Source: Desulfovibrio aminophilus DSM 12254
GTDB lineage: Bacteria; Desulfobacterota; Desulfovibrionia; Desulfovibrionales; Desulfovibrionaceae
Assembly (NCBI RefSeq): GCF_000422565.1
Contig: NZ_AUMA01000007.1
Coordinates: forward strand, 1-64,000
Direction: 5' to 3'
Length of the DNA: 64,000 nucleotides
Shown: in pieces, positions 7,951-15,992 of the stretch
Numbering within the stretch: the first letter of the stretch is position 1
Layout of the letters: each line of letters starts with the position of its first letter
The notes under the pieces: generated by a model
The model's database searches: none
What the model saw: the letters and a program-made list of their open reading frames with translations, nothing else
What the model was told of the DNA's origin: nothing
Made by a program: the position numbers and the translations under genes

Positions 7951-9657
7951 ATGTCCACCAACGTCTTCTGTCCTGTTTACGATGACGAATCCCCCTTGGT
8001 TCCGCCGAGCCTCACCGCGCACTCCCGCAAGATGAAGCCCGGGATCCATCAGGTCACGGAGCGGGTTTTTCTGGCTTACGGCTACGCCGACGCCAACTCC
8101 ATCCTCCTGGTGGGCGACGACGGGGTCGTGGTGGTGGACACCACCGAGGACGAGATCAAGGCCCGGAGCATCCTGGCCGAGTTCCGCAAGATCACCGACA
8201 AGCCGATCAAGGCCCTGATCTACACGCATTTCCACCCGGATCACATCGGTGGAGCACGGGGCTTCGTGGACCAGCGCGACGTGGACGGCGGGGAGATCCA
8301 AATCATCTCCCACGAGACCCTGCCGGATTTCGTCAGCCTGACCATGGCCGCGGGCGCGGCCCCCATCCTTTCCCTGCGCAACGCATACTGTTTCGGCGCT
8401 TTTCTGCCGGTCGGGGCCGAGGGCCGGATCAACTGCGGCATCGGCCCGGACGTGGTGGTCCGCAAGGCGTCCTATCTGGCCCCCACGCGGACCTTCCGGG
8501 AGAGCCTGGACCTCACTGTGGCCGGGGTGCGCATGCATCTGCTCTGGGTGCCCAGCGAATGCGAGGACGAGATCGTGGTCTGGTTGCCGGACTGGAAGGT
8601 TCTGTGCAGCGCCGAGGTGGTCCAGGGGGAATGCTATCCCAATCTCTACGCCATCCGGGGGACGCGCTACCGCGATCCGCGCCGTTGGTACAAGAGTCTG
8701 GATGTGCTGCGGGAGTTTCCGGCGGAGTATCTGGCCCCCTCCCACGGCAGGCCGGTCTTCGGCCGCAAGGCCGTGAGCGAGTTGCTCACCGCCTACCGCG
8801 ACGGCATCCAGTATGTTTATGATCAGACCCTGCGGCTCATGAACCGGGGCCACACGCCGGACGAACTGGCCGGACTGGTCAAGCTGCCGCCGCATCTTGC
8901 GAATCATCCCTGGCTTGGCGAGTTTTACGGGAGCATCGCCAACCATGTGCGCGAGATATACCAGGGCGAACTGGGTTTCTTCCAGGGCGATCCGACCAGC
9001 CTGCGGGCCACGCCTCCCTCCCTGGCTGCGGCGCGTCTGGTGGCCCTCATGGGCGGCCGGGAGACCGTGTTGACCGCCGCGCGGCAGGCCCTGGACAGCG
9101 GCGACCCGCAATGGGCCGCCGAGTTGGCCACCCTGACCATCCGGTTGAATGTCCTGGATATGGAGTCGCGACGGCTCAAGGCCCGAGCCCTGCGCGAGGT
9201 GGGACATTCGGAAACCGCGATCCAGCCCCGGCATTGGTACATGACCGCCGCCTTGGAGCTGGAGGGCAAACTGGAGAAGGGCGCCGGCGACCGTAACCCG
9301 GACATCGCCGGCCTGCGTCCCGAAGTCCTGCTGGAATCCCTGGGGCCGCGCCTGGCCGCCGAGCGGACCCTGGACCTGCATCTGGTGGGAGCCTTCGAGT
9401 TCACGGACGTTCCCGCGACCTGCGGCCTGGAGATACGGCGCGGCGTGGCCCAGTTTCTTCCGCGCCGTCCCGAACGGCCGAATTTCGCCGTGCGCCTGGA
9501 TCGCGGTTTCCTTGCCGATCTGCTGCTCGGGAAGCTCGACCCCGAGCGTCAGCTGGATGGCTTGGCTCTTGTGGAAGGCCGGGAGGAGGACATGCGGCGT
9601 TTCTTCTCGTCCTTCGAGATCCCGGACATGACGAGGGTCCGGCTGGCCCTGCGCTAG
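7951..9657 (+). CDS. Alkylsulfatase-like metallo-beta-lactamase-fold hydrolase (SdsA1/BDS1 type)
   Basis: This 568-residue protein has the two-zinc motif THFHPDHIGGARGF (about 90-103), the ligand/turn stretch SAEVVQGECYPNLYAIRGT followed by YRDPRRWYKSLDVL, and SHGRPVFG. That is the order of the linear alkylsulfatases SdsA1 and BDS1. The middle (about 290-430) matches their dimerisation domain and the C-terminus their SCP2-like substrate-binding domain. These enzymes release sulfate from primary or secondary alkyl sulfates. SdsA1 is exported, but no signal peptide is visible here, so it would act in the cytoplasm. It starts at the ATG behind GACGAGGAAACGAC. It may serve the neighbouring sulfur-relay locus. 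Confidence 0.82.
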   Translation: MSTNVFCPVYDDESPLVPPSLTAHSRKMKPGIHQVTERVFLAYGYADANSILLVGDDGVVVVDTTEDEIKARSILAEFRKITDKPIKALIYTHFHPDHIGGARGFVDQRDVDGGEIQIISHETLPDFVSLTMAAGAAPILSLRNAYCFGAFLPVGAEGRINCGIGPDVVVRKASYLAPTRTFRESLDLTVAGVRMHLLWVPSECEDEIVVWLPDWKVLCSAEVVQGECYPNLYAIRGTRYRDPRRWYKSLDVLREFPAEYLAPSHGRPVFGRKAVSELLTAYRDGIQYVYDQTLRLMNRGHTPDELAGLVKLPPHLANHPWLGEFYGSIANHVREIYQGELGFFQGDPTSLRATPPSLAAARLVALMGGRETVLTAARQALDSGDPQWAAELATLTIRLNVLDMESRRLKARALREVGHSETAIQPRHWYMTAALELEGKLEKGAGDRNPDIAGLRPEVLLESLGPRLAAERTLDLHLVGAFEFTDVPATCGLEIRRGVAQFLPRRPERPNFAVRLDRGFLADLLLGKLDPERQLDGLALVEGREEDMRRFFSSFEIPDMTRVRLALR

Positions 9658-9747
9658 AGGGGGCGACCCTCCTCCGCCATTCCGCCCCCTCGGCGCCTCT
9701 CCCCACCCTGATCTCCCCCGGCGGCGGTTCCGCTTCCGGGGGAGATC
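9657..9747. terminator. Two hairpins between convergent genes
   Basis: The first stem (9658-9665 AGGGGGCG with 9683-9690) begins at the alkylsulfatase stop codon. The second is a perfect 12-bp stem (9710-9721 with 9736-9747) with a 14-base loop. Neither has a strong T tract on the plus strand, but both are well placed to end transcription from the two converging genes. Confidence 0.6.
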
Positions 9748-9772
9748 GCATTTCAGGCGCGAGACTGTCGCT

Positions 9773-11017
9773 TCAGGCGTCCACCCGCAACATGTGCCGT
9801 CCGAACACGGCGGTCACGACCAGGATAGCCGCGCCACAGAGCCCCACGGCCGGCGGTGTGCCCAAAAGGTGGGCCAGGGCCCCGGCCAGCAGGGAGCCGA
9901 AGGGGGCCATTCCGATGAGCATCATGGAGAAGAGCGACATGACCCGCCCGCGCAGGGCGTCGGGCGTGCGCAGTTGGAGCAGGGTGTTGGTGCCGGCCAT
10001 GAAGACGATCATGGAGTAGCCCACCGGAGCCAGGAGTAGGGCCGAGAGCGTGAAGTTCCGGGACAGGGAGAAGAGCAGGAGACTCACGCCGAAACCTCCG
10101 GCCGCGCCGAGCACGAGCTTCTCCAGTCCCGCCCCTCCACGCCGGGCGGCCAGCGTCAGAGCGGCGGCCAGGGAGCCCACTCCGGCCGAGGCCAGCAGGA
10201 TGCCCAGACCACGAGCGCCGGAATGCAGCACCTCCCCGGCGAAGACCGGCATGAGGGTGGCGTAGGACACGCCGAGCATGCTGCCCGTGCCGAGCAGGAG
10301 CAGGGCCGAGCGCACGAAGGGTGTGCTCCAGGCGAAGCGGCAGCCCTCAAGCATGTTCGCCAGAAGCGAGACCGGGGATTTGGCCGGGGTGCGGCGGGGC
10401 AGGCGGATGGCCAGGAGGCCCAGGATGACCGCCACGAAGCTCAGGGCGTTGACCAGGAAGCACCAGCCTTCGCCGATGGCGGCCACGAGAATGCCCGCCA
10501 CTGACGGCCCGACCACGCGCGCGGCGTTGAACACCGAGGAGTTCAGCGCGATGGCGTTGTGCAGATCCTCCTTGACCACCAGCTCGATGACGAAGGATTG
10601 GCGGGTGGGCATGTCCAGGGCGTTGATGCAGCCGAGCAGGGCGGCCAGGGCGTAGAGGTGCCATACTTCCACATGTCCGGTGAGGGTCAGCGCGGCCAGC
10701 ACTCCGGCCTGGATCATCGAGGCGGCCTGGGTGCCCACCAGGATGCGTCGCCGGTCCAGCCGGTCGGCCAGGGCTCCGCCCAGCAGGGGCAGGAGGAACA
10801 TGGGCAGTTGGGAGGTGAAGCCCAGGAGTCCCAGGTCCAGGCTGGAGCCGGTGAGCCGGTAGACGAGCCAGGAGAGGGCCACGCCCTGCATCCAGGTGCC
10901 CACCAGGGAGATCATCTGTCCCAGGAAGTAGAGTCGGAAGTTGCGATGCCGAAAGGAGCGTCCCAGGGCGGCCAGACGGCCGACGCTTTCCGGCGGGGGA
11001 ATCATGTCGCCGGGCAT
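9773..11017 (-). CDS. MFS efflux transporter (EntS/MFS_3 type)
   Basis: The 414-residue product has about 12 hydrophobic segments and starts FRHRNFRLYFLGQMISLVGTW, the usual opening of the enterobactin-exporter-like MFS_3 group. The loop 2-3 motif GGALADRLDRRR is present, as is the MPTRQSFVIELV stretch typical of this group. It is likely a proton-driven exporter of an unknown small molecule. The start ATG follows CAAGGTTTCAC. It lies 25 bases downstream of the phospholipase-like gene on the same strand and may be co-transcribed with it. Confidence 0.85.
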   Translation of the reverse strand: MPGDMIPPPESVGRLAALGRSFRHRNFRLYFLGQMISLVGTWMQGVALSWLVYRLTGSSLDLGLLGFTSQLPMFLLPLLGGALADRLDRRRILVGTQAASMIQAGVLAALTLTGHVEVWHLYALAALLGCINALDMPTRQSFVIELVVKEDLHNAIALNSSVFNAARVVGPSVAGILVAAIGEGWCFLVNALSFVAVILGLLAIRLPRRTPAKSPVSLLANMLEGCRFAWSTPFVRSALLLLGTGSMLGVSYATLMPVFAGEVLHSGARGLGILLASAGVGSLAAALTLAARRGGAGLEKLVLGAAGGFGVSLLLFSLSRNFTLSALLLAPVGYSMIVFMAGTNTLLQLRTPDALRGRVMSLFSMMLIGMAPFGSLLAGALAHLLGTPPAVGLCGAAILVVTAVFGRHMLRVDA

Positions 11018-11042
11018 GTGAAACCTTGCCCGCTTGAGCGGG

Positions 11043-11948
11043 TCACTGGTTGGCGGCCAGACCCCAGACGCGCGCGCCCTCGTTTCCGGGCAAGGGAGGC
11101 AGGCAGGACAGGCAGGCGTCCACTTGGAAGCGGAGCGGCAGGGCGTCCTGCTGGAACGCCGGCTTGCGGGACAGGCGGCGGGCCATTTCCAGGTTGCGGC
11201 TGCCGATGGGGTCCAAGGCCAGGGCCGGGGATGCCTGGGGCAGGCGGAAGAAGTCCACGACCACGCGCAGGCTCAGGTCGAGCATGTCGGCGAGGTGGGC
11301 CGAGGAGTCGGCCCAGGGCAGGGTCCGCTGGATGAGGTCCAGGGAGGAGCCCAGTGTCTTGCGGCCGCAGACCCGCAGACTGTTCAGGAAAACCTGTTTC
11401 CTGAAGAGAAATGGCAGGCGGTTCTTGTGCAGGGTCTCCAGGAGAATGCCGTCGGCGGCGCGGGCCGCGCCGGAGAACAGCCGCCGCGCTCGGCGGGGAT
11501 TCCAGTCGACGGCGCGGTCGGCCTGCATTTCGAGGTAGACGTGGCCGAGCTTGCCGCGCTGGGGGGCGGCGGCCAGGATGTTCGGCACGTAATAGTTGTG
11601 GGCCACGGTGTCGGCGGCCAGATGCGAAAGATAGCCGTAGGCGTAGGCCCGCAACCCGGGGTCGCGCGCCGAGTGCAGCAGGGCGAAACCGGTGTCCCAG
11701 TTGTGGCTGTGACCGTCGTGGATGCGCGAGCCTTTGCCGATGAAGATGTCGGCGCTGATGCAGCCGTAGAGGAAGAGGTCGCGGTGCCTGGCCAGGATGT
11801 CGGCGATGAACGGCGACACCAGCCCGAGGTTTTCCAGGATGGTCCCGCCCACGGCCAAGTGGACTCCGGGTCCCCAGGCCAGGGCGTCCCCGGGCAGGGC
11901 GAGGAGCGTTATGACGAGGCCGATGAAGGCCGTGAGTGTTTTGCTCAT
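11043..11948 (-). CDS. Exported zinc-dependent phospholipase C-like protein
   Basis: The chosen start gives MSKTLTAFIGLVITLLALPG, a signal peptide cleaved at ALA-WGPG. Mature zinc phospholipases C begin with Trp, whose amino group binds zinc, and this protein shows exactly W then GPGVH. Further metal-site candidates follow: HDGHSHNWDTG, YLSHLAADTVAHNYYVP (the H...D..AH..Y pattern) and HVYLEMQADRAVD. This 301-residue protein would act in the periplasm or outside, on phospholipids or another phosphate ester. A longer frame from a TTG at 12008 would hide the signal peptide. The neighbouring cardiolipin synthase suggests a lipid-remodelling group. The catalytic role is inferred from family motifs. 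Confidence 0.8.
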   Translation of the reverse strand: MSKTLTAFIGLVITLLALPGDALAWGPGVHLAVGGTILENLGLVSPFIADILARHRDLFLYGCISADIFIGKGSRIHDGHSHNWDTGFALLHSARDPGLRAYAYGYLSHLAADTVAHNYYVPNILAAAPQRGKLGHVYLEMQADRAVDWNPRRARRLFSGAARAADGILLETLHKNRLPFLFRKQVFLNSLRVCGRKTLGSSLDLIQRTLPWADSSAHLADMLDLSLRVVVDFFRLPQASPALALDPIGSRNLEMARRLSRKPAFQQDALPLRFQVDACLSCLPPLPGNEGARVWGLAANQ

Positions 11949-12021
11949 CGTTTGTGGCGGGCGGTGCCCGCTGATTTGGAAATCTAAGTCGTTCCCGCGC
12001 GTTGTCAATGCCCGGCCGGTG

Positions 12022-13446
12022 CTAGAGGTATGGGGAAAAGAGCCAGCAGAAGGCGTCGCGCAGTCGCGCGGGCAGGCTCCGGTCGGCCAGGTCGGCGTGC
12101 GTCAGTTCGCGCGACACATGGCGGATTTTTTCGAAATGCGCAATGAGTTTTTGCGCCAGTTCGGGCGCGAACAGCTCCAGGACCATTTCGAAGTTGAGTC
12201 GCAGGCTGCGGGGATCCAGGTTGGCCGAGCCGACCACTGCGTAGGACTCGTCGATGATCATGTGTTTGGTGTGGGCGAAAGGCGGCGGTTGGTAGGCGAC
12301 CCGCACCCCGAGGTTCAGGATGTGCGGCAGGATGTGCCGCGCGGCCCAATGCACCACGGCGGTGTCGTTGCGCTCAGGCAGGATGATCGCGACCTCCACC
12401 CCGCGCTTCACGGCCAGTTGCAGGGCCGCGACGATTTCCCTCGGCGGCAGGAAATAGGGGGTCATGATCCGGATGTGGCGTCGGGCCGAGGCGATGGCCG
12501 CGCAGTAGACCTCCACCAGGCGGTTGCCCGGGTCGTTCGGGCCGTCCAGCACGCAACGGCAGACCGTGGACCCCGCTGGAAGGATGTCTTCGTGTTCGGG
12601 AGGAGTAGTGTCCGCGCCGGTGGCGAAGCCCCAGTCCCAGAGGAATATCTCCTCCATCTCGGCCACCACGGGTCCGCGCAGGAGGAAGTGGGTGTCCGTG
12701 ACCCGGGTCTTGAGCCATTTGCGTCCGGCCAGGTAGCGGTCGCCGATGTTCATGCCGCCGGTGAAGCCGATCTCACCGTCCACGGCCAGGATCTTGCGGT
12801 GACAGCGCAGATTGATGTGCATGCTCGGCGGCAGGAGCCGGGGCGGCAGGAAGCGGGCCAGGGGAACGTTCCGGCGTTTGAGCAGGGTTCCGGCCAGGGG
12901 CAGCTGGGTCCATTCGCCCACTCCGTCCACCAGGACGCGCACGTCCACGCCGCGCCGGGCGGCCGCCTCCAGGGCCTTGATGAAGCGGCGGCCCGCGGCG
13001 TTGGCCTCGAAGATGTAGGTGGAGAGATAGACCCGCTCCTTGGCGCGCTCGATGGCCCCGAGCATGCGTGGATAGGCCTCCTCTCCGTTTTCAAGGAATT
13101 CCAGTGCGTTGCCTCCGGTCAGCGAGCGGCCGGTGATGGAGTAGGTCAGGGCTGCCAGATCGTCCAGGTCGTCCGGCAGGCGCGAGATAGGGCAGGCGGG
13201 CCGGAGCCGCCCGTCCGGGGCCTGGAGGTCGAAGGGGGAACGCCGCCGGAGCTTGCGGCCCCGGGCCTCGATGCGGTTGATGCCGAAAAGGAAGTAGAAC
13301 ACCGGCCCCAGGCCGGGCAGGAGCAGGGTGGCCGCGATCCAACCCCAGGCCGCGCGGGGGTCGCGCTGGGTGAGCAGGGCGTGGCAGGCGGCCCAGACAT
13401 CGGCGGCCGTGGCCAGGGTCAGGAATACCCAGTGCAGGGCGGTCAT
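12022..13446 (-). CDS. cls: Cardiolipin synthase (phospholipase D superfamily)
   Basis: The 474-residue protein has two N-terminal membrane segments (MTALHWVFLTLATAADVW and WGWIAATLLLPGLGPVFYFL) and two HKD motifs: CHRKILAVDGEIGFTGGMNI and HTKHMIIDESYAVVGSANLD. This is the ClsA-type layout; the enzyme joins two phosphatidylglycerols at the inner membrane. Its ATG overlaps the stop of the upstream GGDEF gene (ATGA), so the two are probably translationally coupled. Confidence 0.93.
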   Translation of the reverse strand: MTALHWVFLTLATAADVWAACHALLTQRDPRAAWGWIAATLLLPGLGPVFYFLFGINRIEARGRKLRRRSPFDLQAPDGRLRPACPISRLPDDLDDLAALTYSITGRSLTGGNALEFLENGEEAYPRMLGAIERAKERVYLSTYIFEANAAGRRFIKALEAAARRGVDVRVLVDGVGEWTQLPLAGTLLKRRNVPLARFLPPRLLPPSMHINLRCHRKILAVDGEIGFTGGMNIGDRYLAGRKWLKTRVTDTHFLLRGPVVAEMEEIFLWDWGFATGADTTPPEHEDILPAGSTVCRCVLDGPNDPGNRLVEVYCAAIASARRHIRIMTPYFLPPREIVAALQLAVKRGVEVAIILPERNDTAVVHWAARHILPHILNLGVRVAYQPPPFAHTKHMIIDESYAVVGSANLDPRSLRLNFEMVLELFAPELAQKLIAHFEKIRHVSRELTHADLADRSLPARLRDAFCWLFSPYL

Positions 13447-14606
13447 GCCGGCGACGGCTCCACTTCGACACGGTCGCGGCCGTTGTCCTTGGCCCGCTTC
13501 AAGGCCTGCGTCGCCCGCCGCAGGAGGTTCTCGCGGTCGTCCTGGGCGGCGACGGCCGTGATGCCCAGGCTGAGGGTCAGGGGTTGGGAGCCGAAGGCGC
13601 AGCCCTTGATCACCCGGCGCAGCTTTTCGGCCAAGGCCAGAGCCCCATCCACCGGGGTCTGGGTGGCCACCACGGCGAAGGCTTCGCCCTCGTAGCGGAA
13701 GACGTGGTCCGTGAGGCGCAGGTTGTTCTTGAGCAGAAGGGCCACCTCGGCCAGGAGCCGGTCGCCGCTCTCCAGCCCGTAGATCGTGTTGAAGCGGGAG
13801 AAATGGTCGATGTCCAGAAGCAGGATGCTCAGGGCGTTGCCGTAGCGTCGGGCGGCCGACAGCTCACGCTCCAGGATTTCGTTCATGCAGGCCCGGTTGG
13901 GCAGACAGGTCAGGCTGTCGGTGCGGGAGGCTTCCTCCATCTTGCGGGCCAGCTCGGTCAGGTTCCTGTCCGCCTCGGACACCCGCCGCGAGAGGGGGCG
14001 GAAAATCAGGAAGAGCTCCAGGAGAAGCAGGCCGAGGGTCAGGGCCAGGATGCCCAGGCCGAGGGTGCGCAGAAGCTCGGCCCGCTCGTGGGCTTCGTCG
14101 CGGTAGAGCCGGGCGGCCTGGCGCAGGGCCTCGGGCAGGCGTTCGCGTGCGGCCAGGAGCAGGGAGTCGCGCAGGGACGCGCGGCGCGCCGGGTCGGGTT
14201 CCTCCAACAGTTCCCGGACCGTCTGGAGATAGCGGCGCACCTGCTGGTCCAGGAACAGGGGCGGCTTGTGGTAGACGGCCCGCAGCGCCTCGGAGGAGCG
14301 GTAGATATCCGGGAGCCGGGTGGCCTCGCCGGTGAGCATGTCATGGCTGTTGGCCATGAACTCGGTGTTCTTGCGCAGGTTTTCGGCCAGGAGCCCACGC
14401 TGTTCCTGGCCGGCGGCCAGGTCCAGGCGCGCCGCGTCGGCGGCCAGGCGTTGGGCCAGGGCCATCTGTCGGGCGGACAGGTCGATGAAGTAGACCGACT
14501 CCTGGTGCAGGGTCGAGAGGGTGCGGATGTTCCAGAAGGCCAGCGCGGCGAGAAGGGCGATGAACCCCAGCAGTGCGGCGTAGCGCAACGTGAAAAAACG
14601 CTCCAT
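13443..14606 (-). CDS. Membrane GGDEF-domain protein with degenerate active site
   Basis: The 387-residue product starts at the ATG after AAAGGATCGGACC. Residues of about 7-27 and 180-200 are membrane helices around a periplasmic region that opens SARQMALAQRLAADAARL, like PilJ/nitrate-sensor domains. The cytoplasmic GGDEF domain has DSLTCLPNRACMNEIL, LLLDIDHFSRFN and LESGDRLLAEVA, but the signature is EGEAF instead of GGDEF, losing the catalytic fourth-position Glu. The inhibitory RxxD (RLTD) stands exactly five residues before it. It is therefore more likely a c-di-GMP-binding regulator than a diguanylate cyclase (inference). It is coupled to cls downstream. Confidence 0.85.
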   Translation of the reverse strand: MERFFTLRYAALLGFIALLAALAFWNIRTLSTLHQESVYFIDLSARQMALAQRLAADAARLDLAAGQEQRGLLAENLRKNTEFMANSHDMLTGEATRLPDIYRSSEALRAVYHKPPLFLDQQVRRYLQTVRELLEEPDPARRASLRDSLLLAARERLPEALRQAARLYRDEAHERAELLRTLGLGILALTLGLLLLELFLIFRPLSRRVSEADRNLTELARKMEEASRTDSLTCLPNRACMNEILERELSAARRYGNALSILLLDIDHFSRFNTIYGLESGDRLLAEVALLLKNNLRLTDHVFRYEGEAFAVVATQTPVDGALALAEKLRRVIKGCAFGSQPLTLSLGITAVAAQDDRENLLRRATQALKRAKDNGRDRVEVEPSPA

Positions 14607-14763
14607 GGTCCGATCCTTTTTCCGTGTCCTTGTTGTATAGTATAGGAAAGACTTCCGGCGCAAGGAAGCCCAAGGGGGCTTGGCTGGAAGCCCGGGAAAG
14701 GATAGGAGGGGGCATGGATCGCCTCCCGCGCATGTGGCGGGCGGGGTCCGGGAAGGAGGGCCC

Positions 14764-15573
14764 ATGCTTCGTCGCTGGCTTGTTCTGGTCGTGGCGGCCG
14801 TCATTTTGGCCGGTTGCGCGGCCAAATCCCCGGTTTCGCGCGAAACCTTGCGCGAGGAGATCCGCAAGACCTTGCGCGAAAACCCCGATCTGGTCCTGGA
14901 CGTCGTGCGCGAACATCGCGAGGACGTGTTGCGGGCGGTGGAGGATGGAGCCAGGGAGCGTCGTTCCCAGGAGCAGGCCGAGCGTTACGCCAAGGCCCTG
15001 GCCAATCCCCTCAAGCCCGAGATCGACGCTGGGCGGCCTATGCTCGGGGCGCCGGACGCGCCCGTGACCATCGTGGTCTACTCCGACTTCCTCTGCCCCT
15101 ATTGCGGCCGGGGCGCCGCCAACGTGCGCCGATTGCTGGAAAAACGTCCGCGCGACATCCGTTTCTTCTTCAAGCATCTGCCGCTGCACCCCATGTCCAT
15201 GGAGCTGGCCGAAACCTTCGAGGCCCTGGCCTTGCGGGATGAGGCCCAGGCCTGGGCCTTCCATGACCGGGCCTTCGCCCAACGGGAAAAATTGGAGTCC
15301 GGTGGCGAGGACGCGCTCAGGGCCCTGCTCCGCGAGATCGGGGCCGACCCCGCCCGGGTGGCCCGCGACCGCGGGGACCGCAGGGTGGCTGACCGCATCG
15401 CCCGGGACGTGCAGGAAGCCTCGTCCTTCAATGTGGACGGGACACCGACGTTTCTGATCAACGGGGTGCTGGTGGCCGGGGCCGTGCCCGTGGAGGAGAT
15501 GGACGCCGTGGTCGCCGCCGCGCTCAGGGCGGCGGCCTCCGGGACCATCTGCCGGGACTGCCCGAACCAGTAG
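14764..15573 (+). CDS. DsbA-family thiol-disulfide lipoprotein
   Basis: The 269-residue protein begins MLRRWLVLVVAAVILAGC, a lipoprotein signal with lipobox LAGC, after GGAGGGCCC. A charged helical stretch (about 25-75) precedes a thioredoxin/DsbA fold with the active site SDFLCPYCGRG, the conserved FKHLPLHP strand and the cis-proline loop GTPTFLING. It would be anchored in the periplasm and make, break or shuffle disulfides, perhaps in the alpha-helical BdbD/ScsC-like group. Two late cysteines (CRDC) are an uncommon extra pair. It is divergent from the GGDEF gene. Confidence 0.88.
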   Translation: MLRRWLVLVVAAVILAGCAAKSPVSRETLREEIRKTLRENPDLVLDVVREHREDVLRAVEDGARERRSQEQAERYAKALANPLKPEIDAGRPMLGAPDAPVTIVVYSDFLCPYCGRGAANVRRLLEKRPRDIRFFFKHLPLHPMSMELAETFEALALRDEAQAWAFHDRAFAQREKLESGGEDALRALLREIGADPARVARDRGDRRVADRIARDVQEASSFNVDGTPTFLINGVLVAGAVPVEEMDAVVAAALRAAASGTICRDCPNQ

Positions 15574-15582
15574 GCGCGGCGG

Positions 15583-15912
15583 TCAGCCGCCGAGCAGGTC
15601 GGCCAGCGTCGGGCGGACCTGGAACATGGACGAAAAACCGGAGACTGAGAAGACTTCCTGGACCATGCCGGTCAGGCCGCAGAAGCGGATTTCCCCCTGG
15701 CGGGCCTTGAGCCGCTTGGCGGTGGCCAGGATGCTGCGCAACCCCGCGCTGCTCAGATATTCCACCCCGCCCAGGTCCACGGCCAGGAGCGTTTCCCCCT
15801 GATCGATGAATCGGCCGCATTCGGCCTCGAATTCCGGGGCCGAGGCCGCGTCCATGCGCCCCTTGGCCTTGATGACCACGGCCTTGCCTTGCTTGGCGCT
15901 TTCGAACTGCAT
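15583..15912 (-). CDS. STAS-domain anti-anti-sigma-like protein
   Basis: This stand-alone STAS domain of 109 residues starts at the ATG after CAAGGAGAACGGA. It shows the family order KAKGRMDAASAPEFE, then LLAVDLGGVEYLSSAGLRSIL, where the Ser of SSAGLR is the usual phosphorylation site. Such proteins bind an anti-sigma factor or serine kinase and release its target. No RsbW-like kinase or PP2C phosphatase is encoded nearby, so its partner is elsewhere. It converges on the DsbA-like gene with 9 bases between stops. Confidence 0.85.
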   Translation of the reverse strand: MQFESAKQGKAVVIKAKGRMDAASAPEFEAECGRFIDQGETLLAVDLGGVEYLSSAGLRSILATAKRLKARQGEIRFCGLTGMVQEVFSVSGFSSMFQVRPTLADLLGG

Positions 15913-15992
15913 TCCGTTCTCCTTGTCTGCGTTGGGCCTTGGGAAGCCGGAGGGCATCATAGCCGCGCGGCCTCCTTTCGCCAAGCCCCCAA

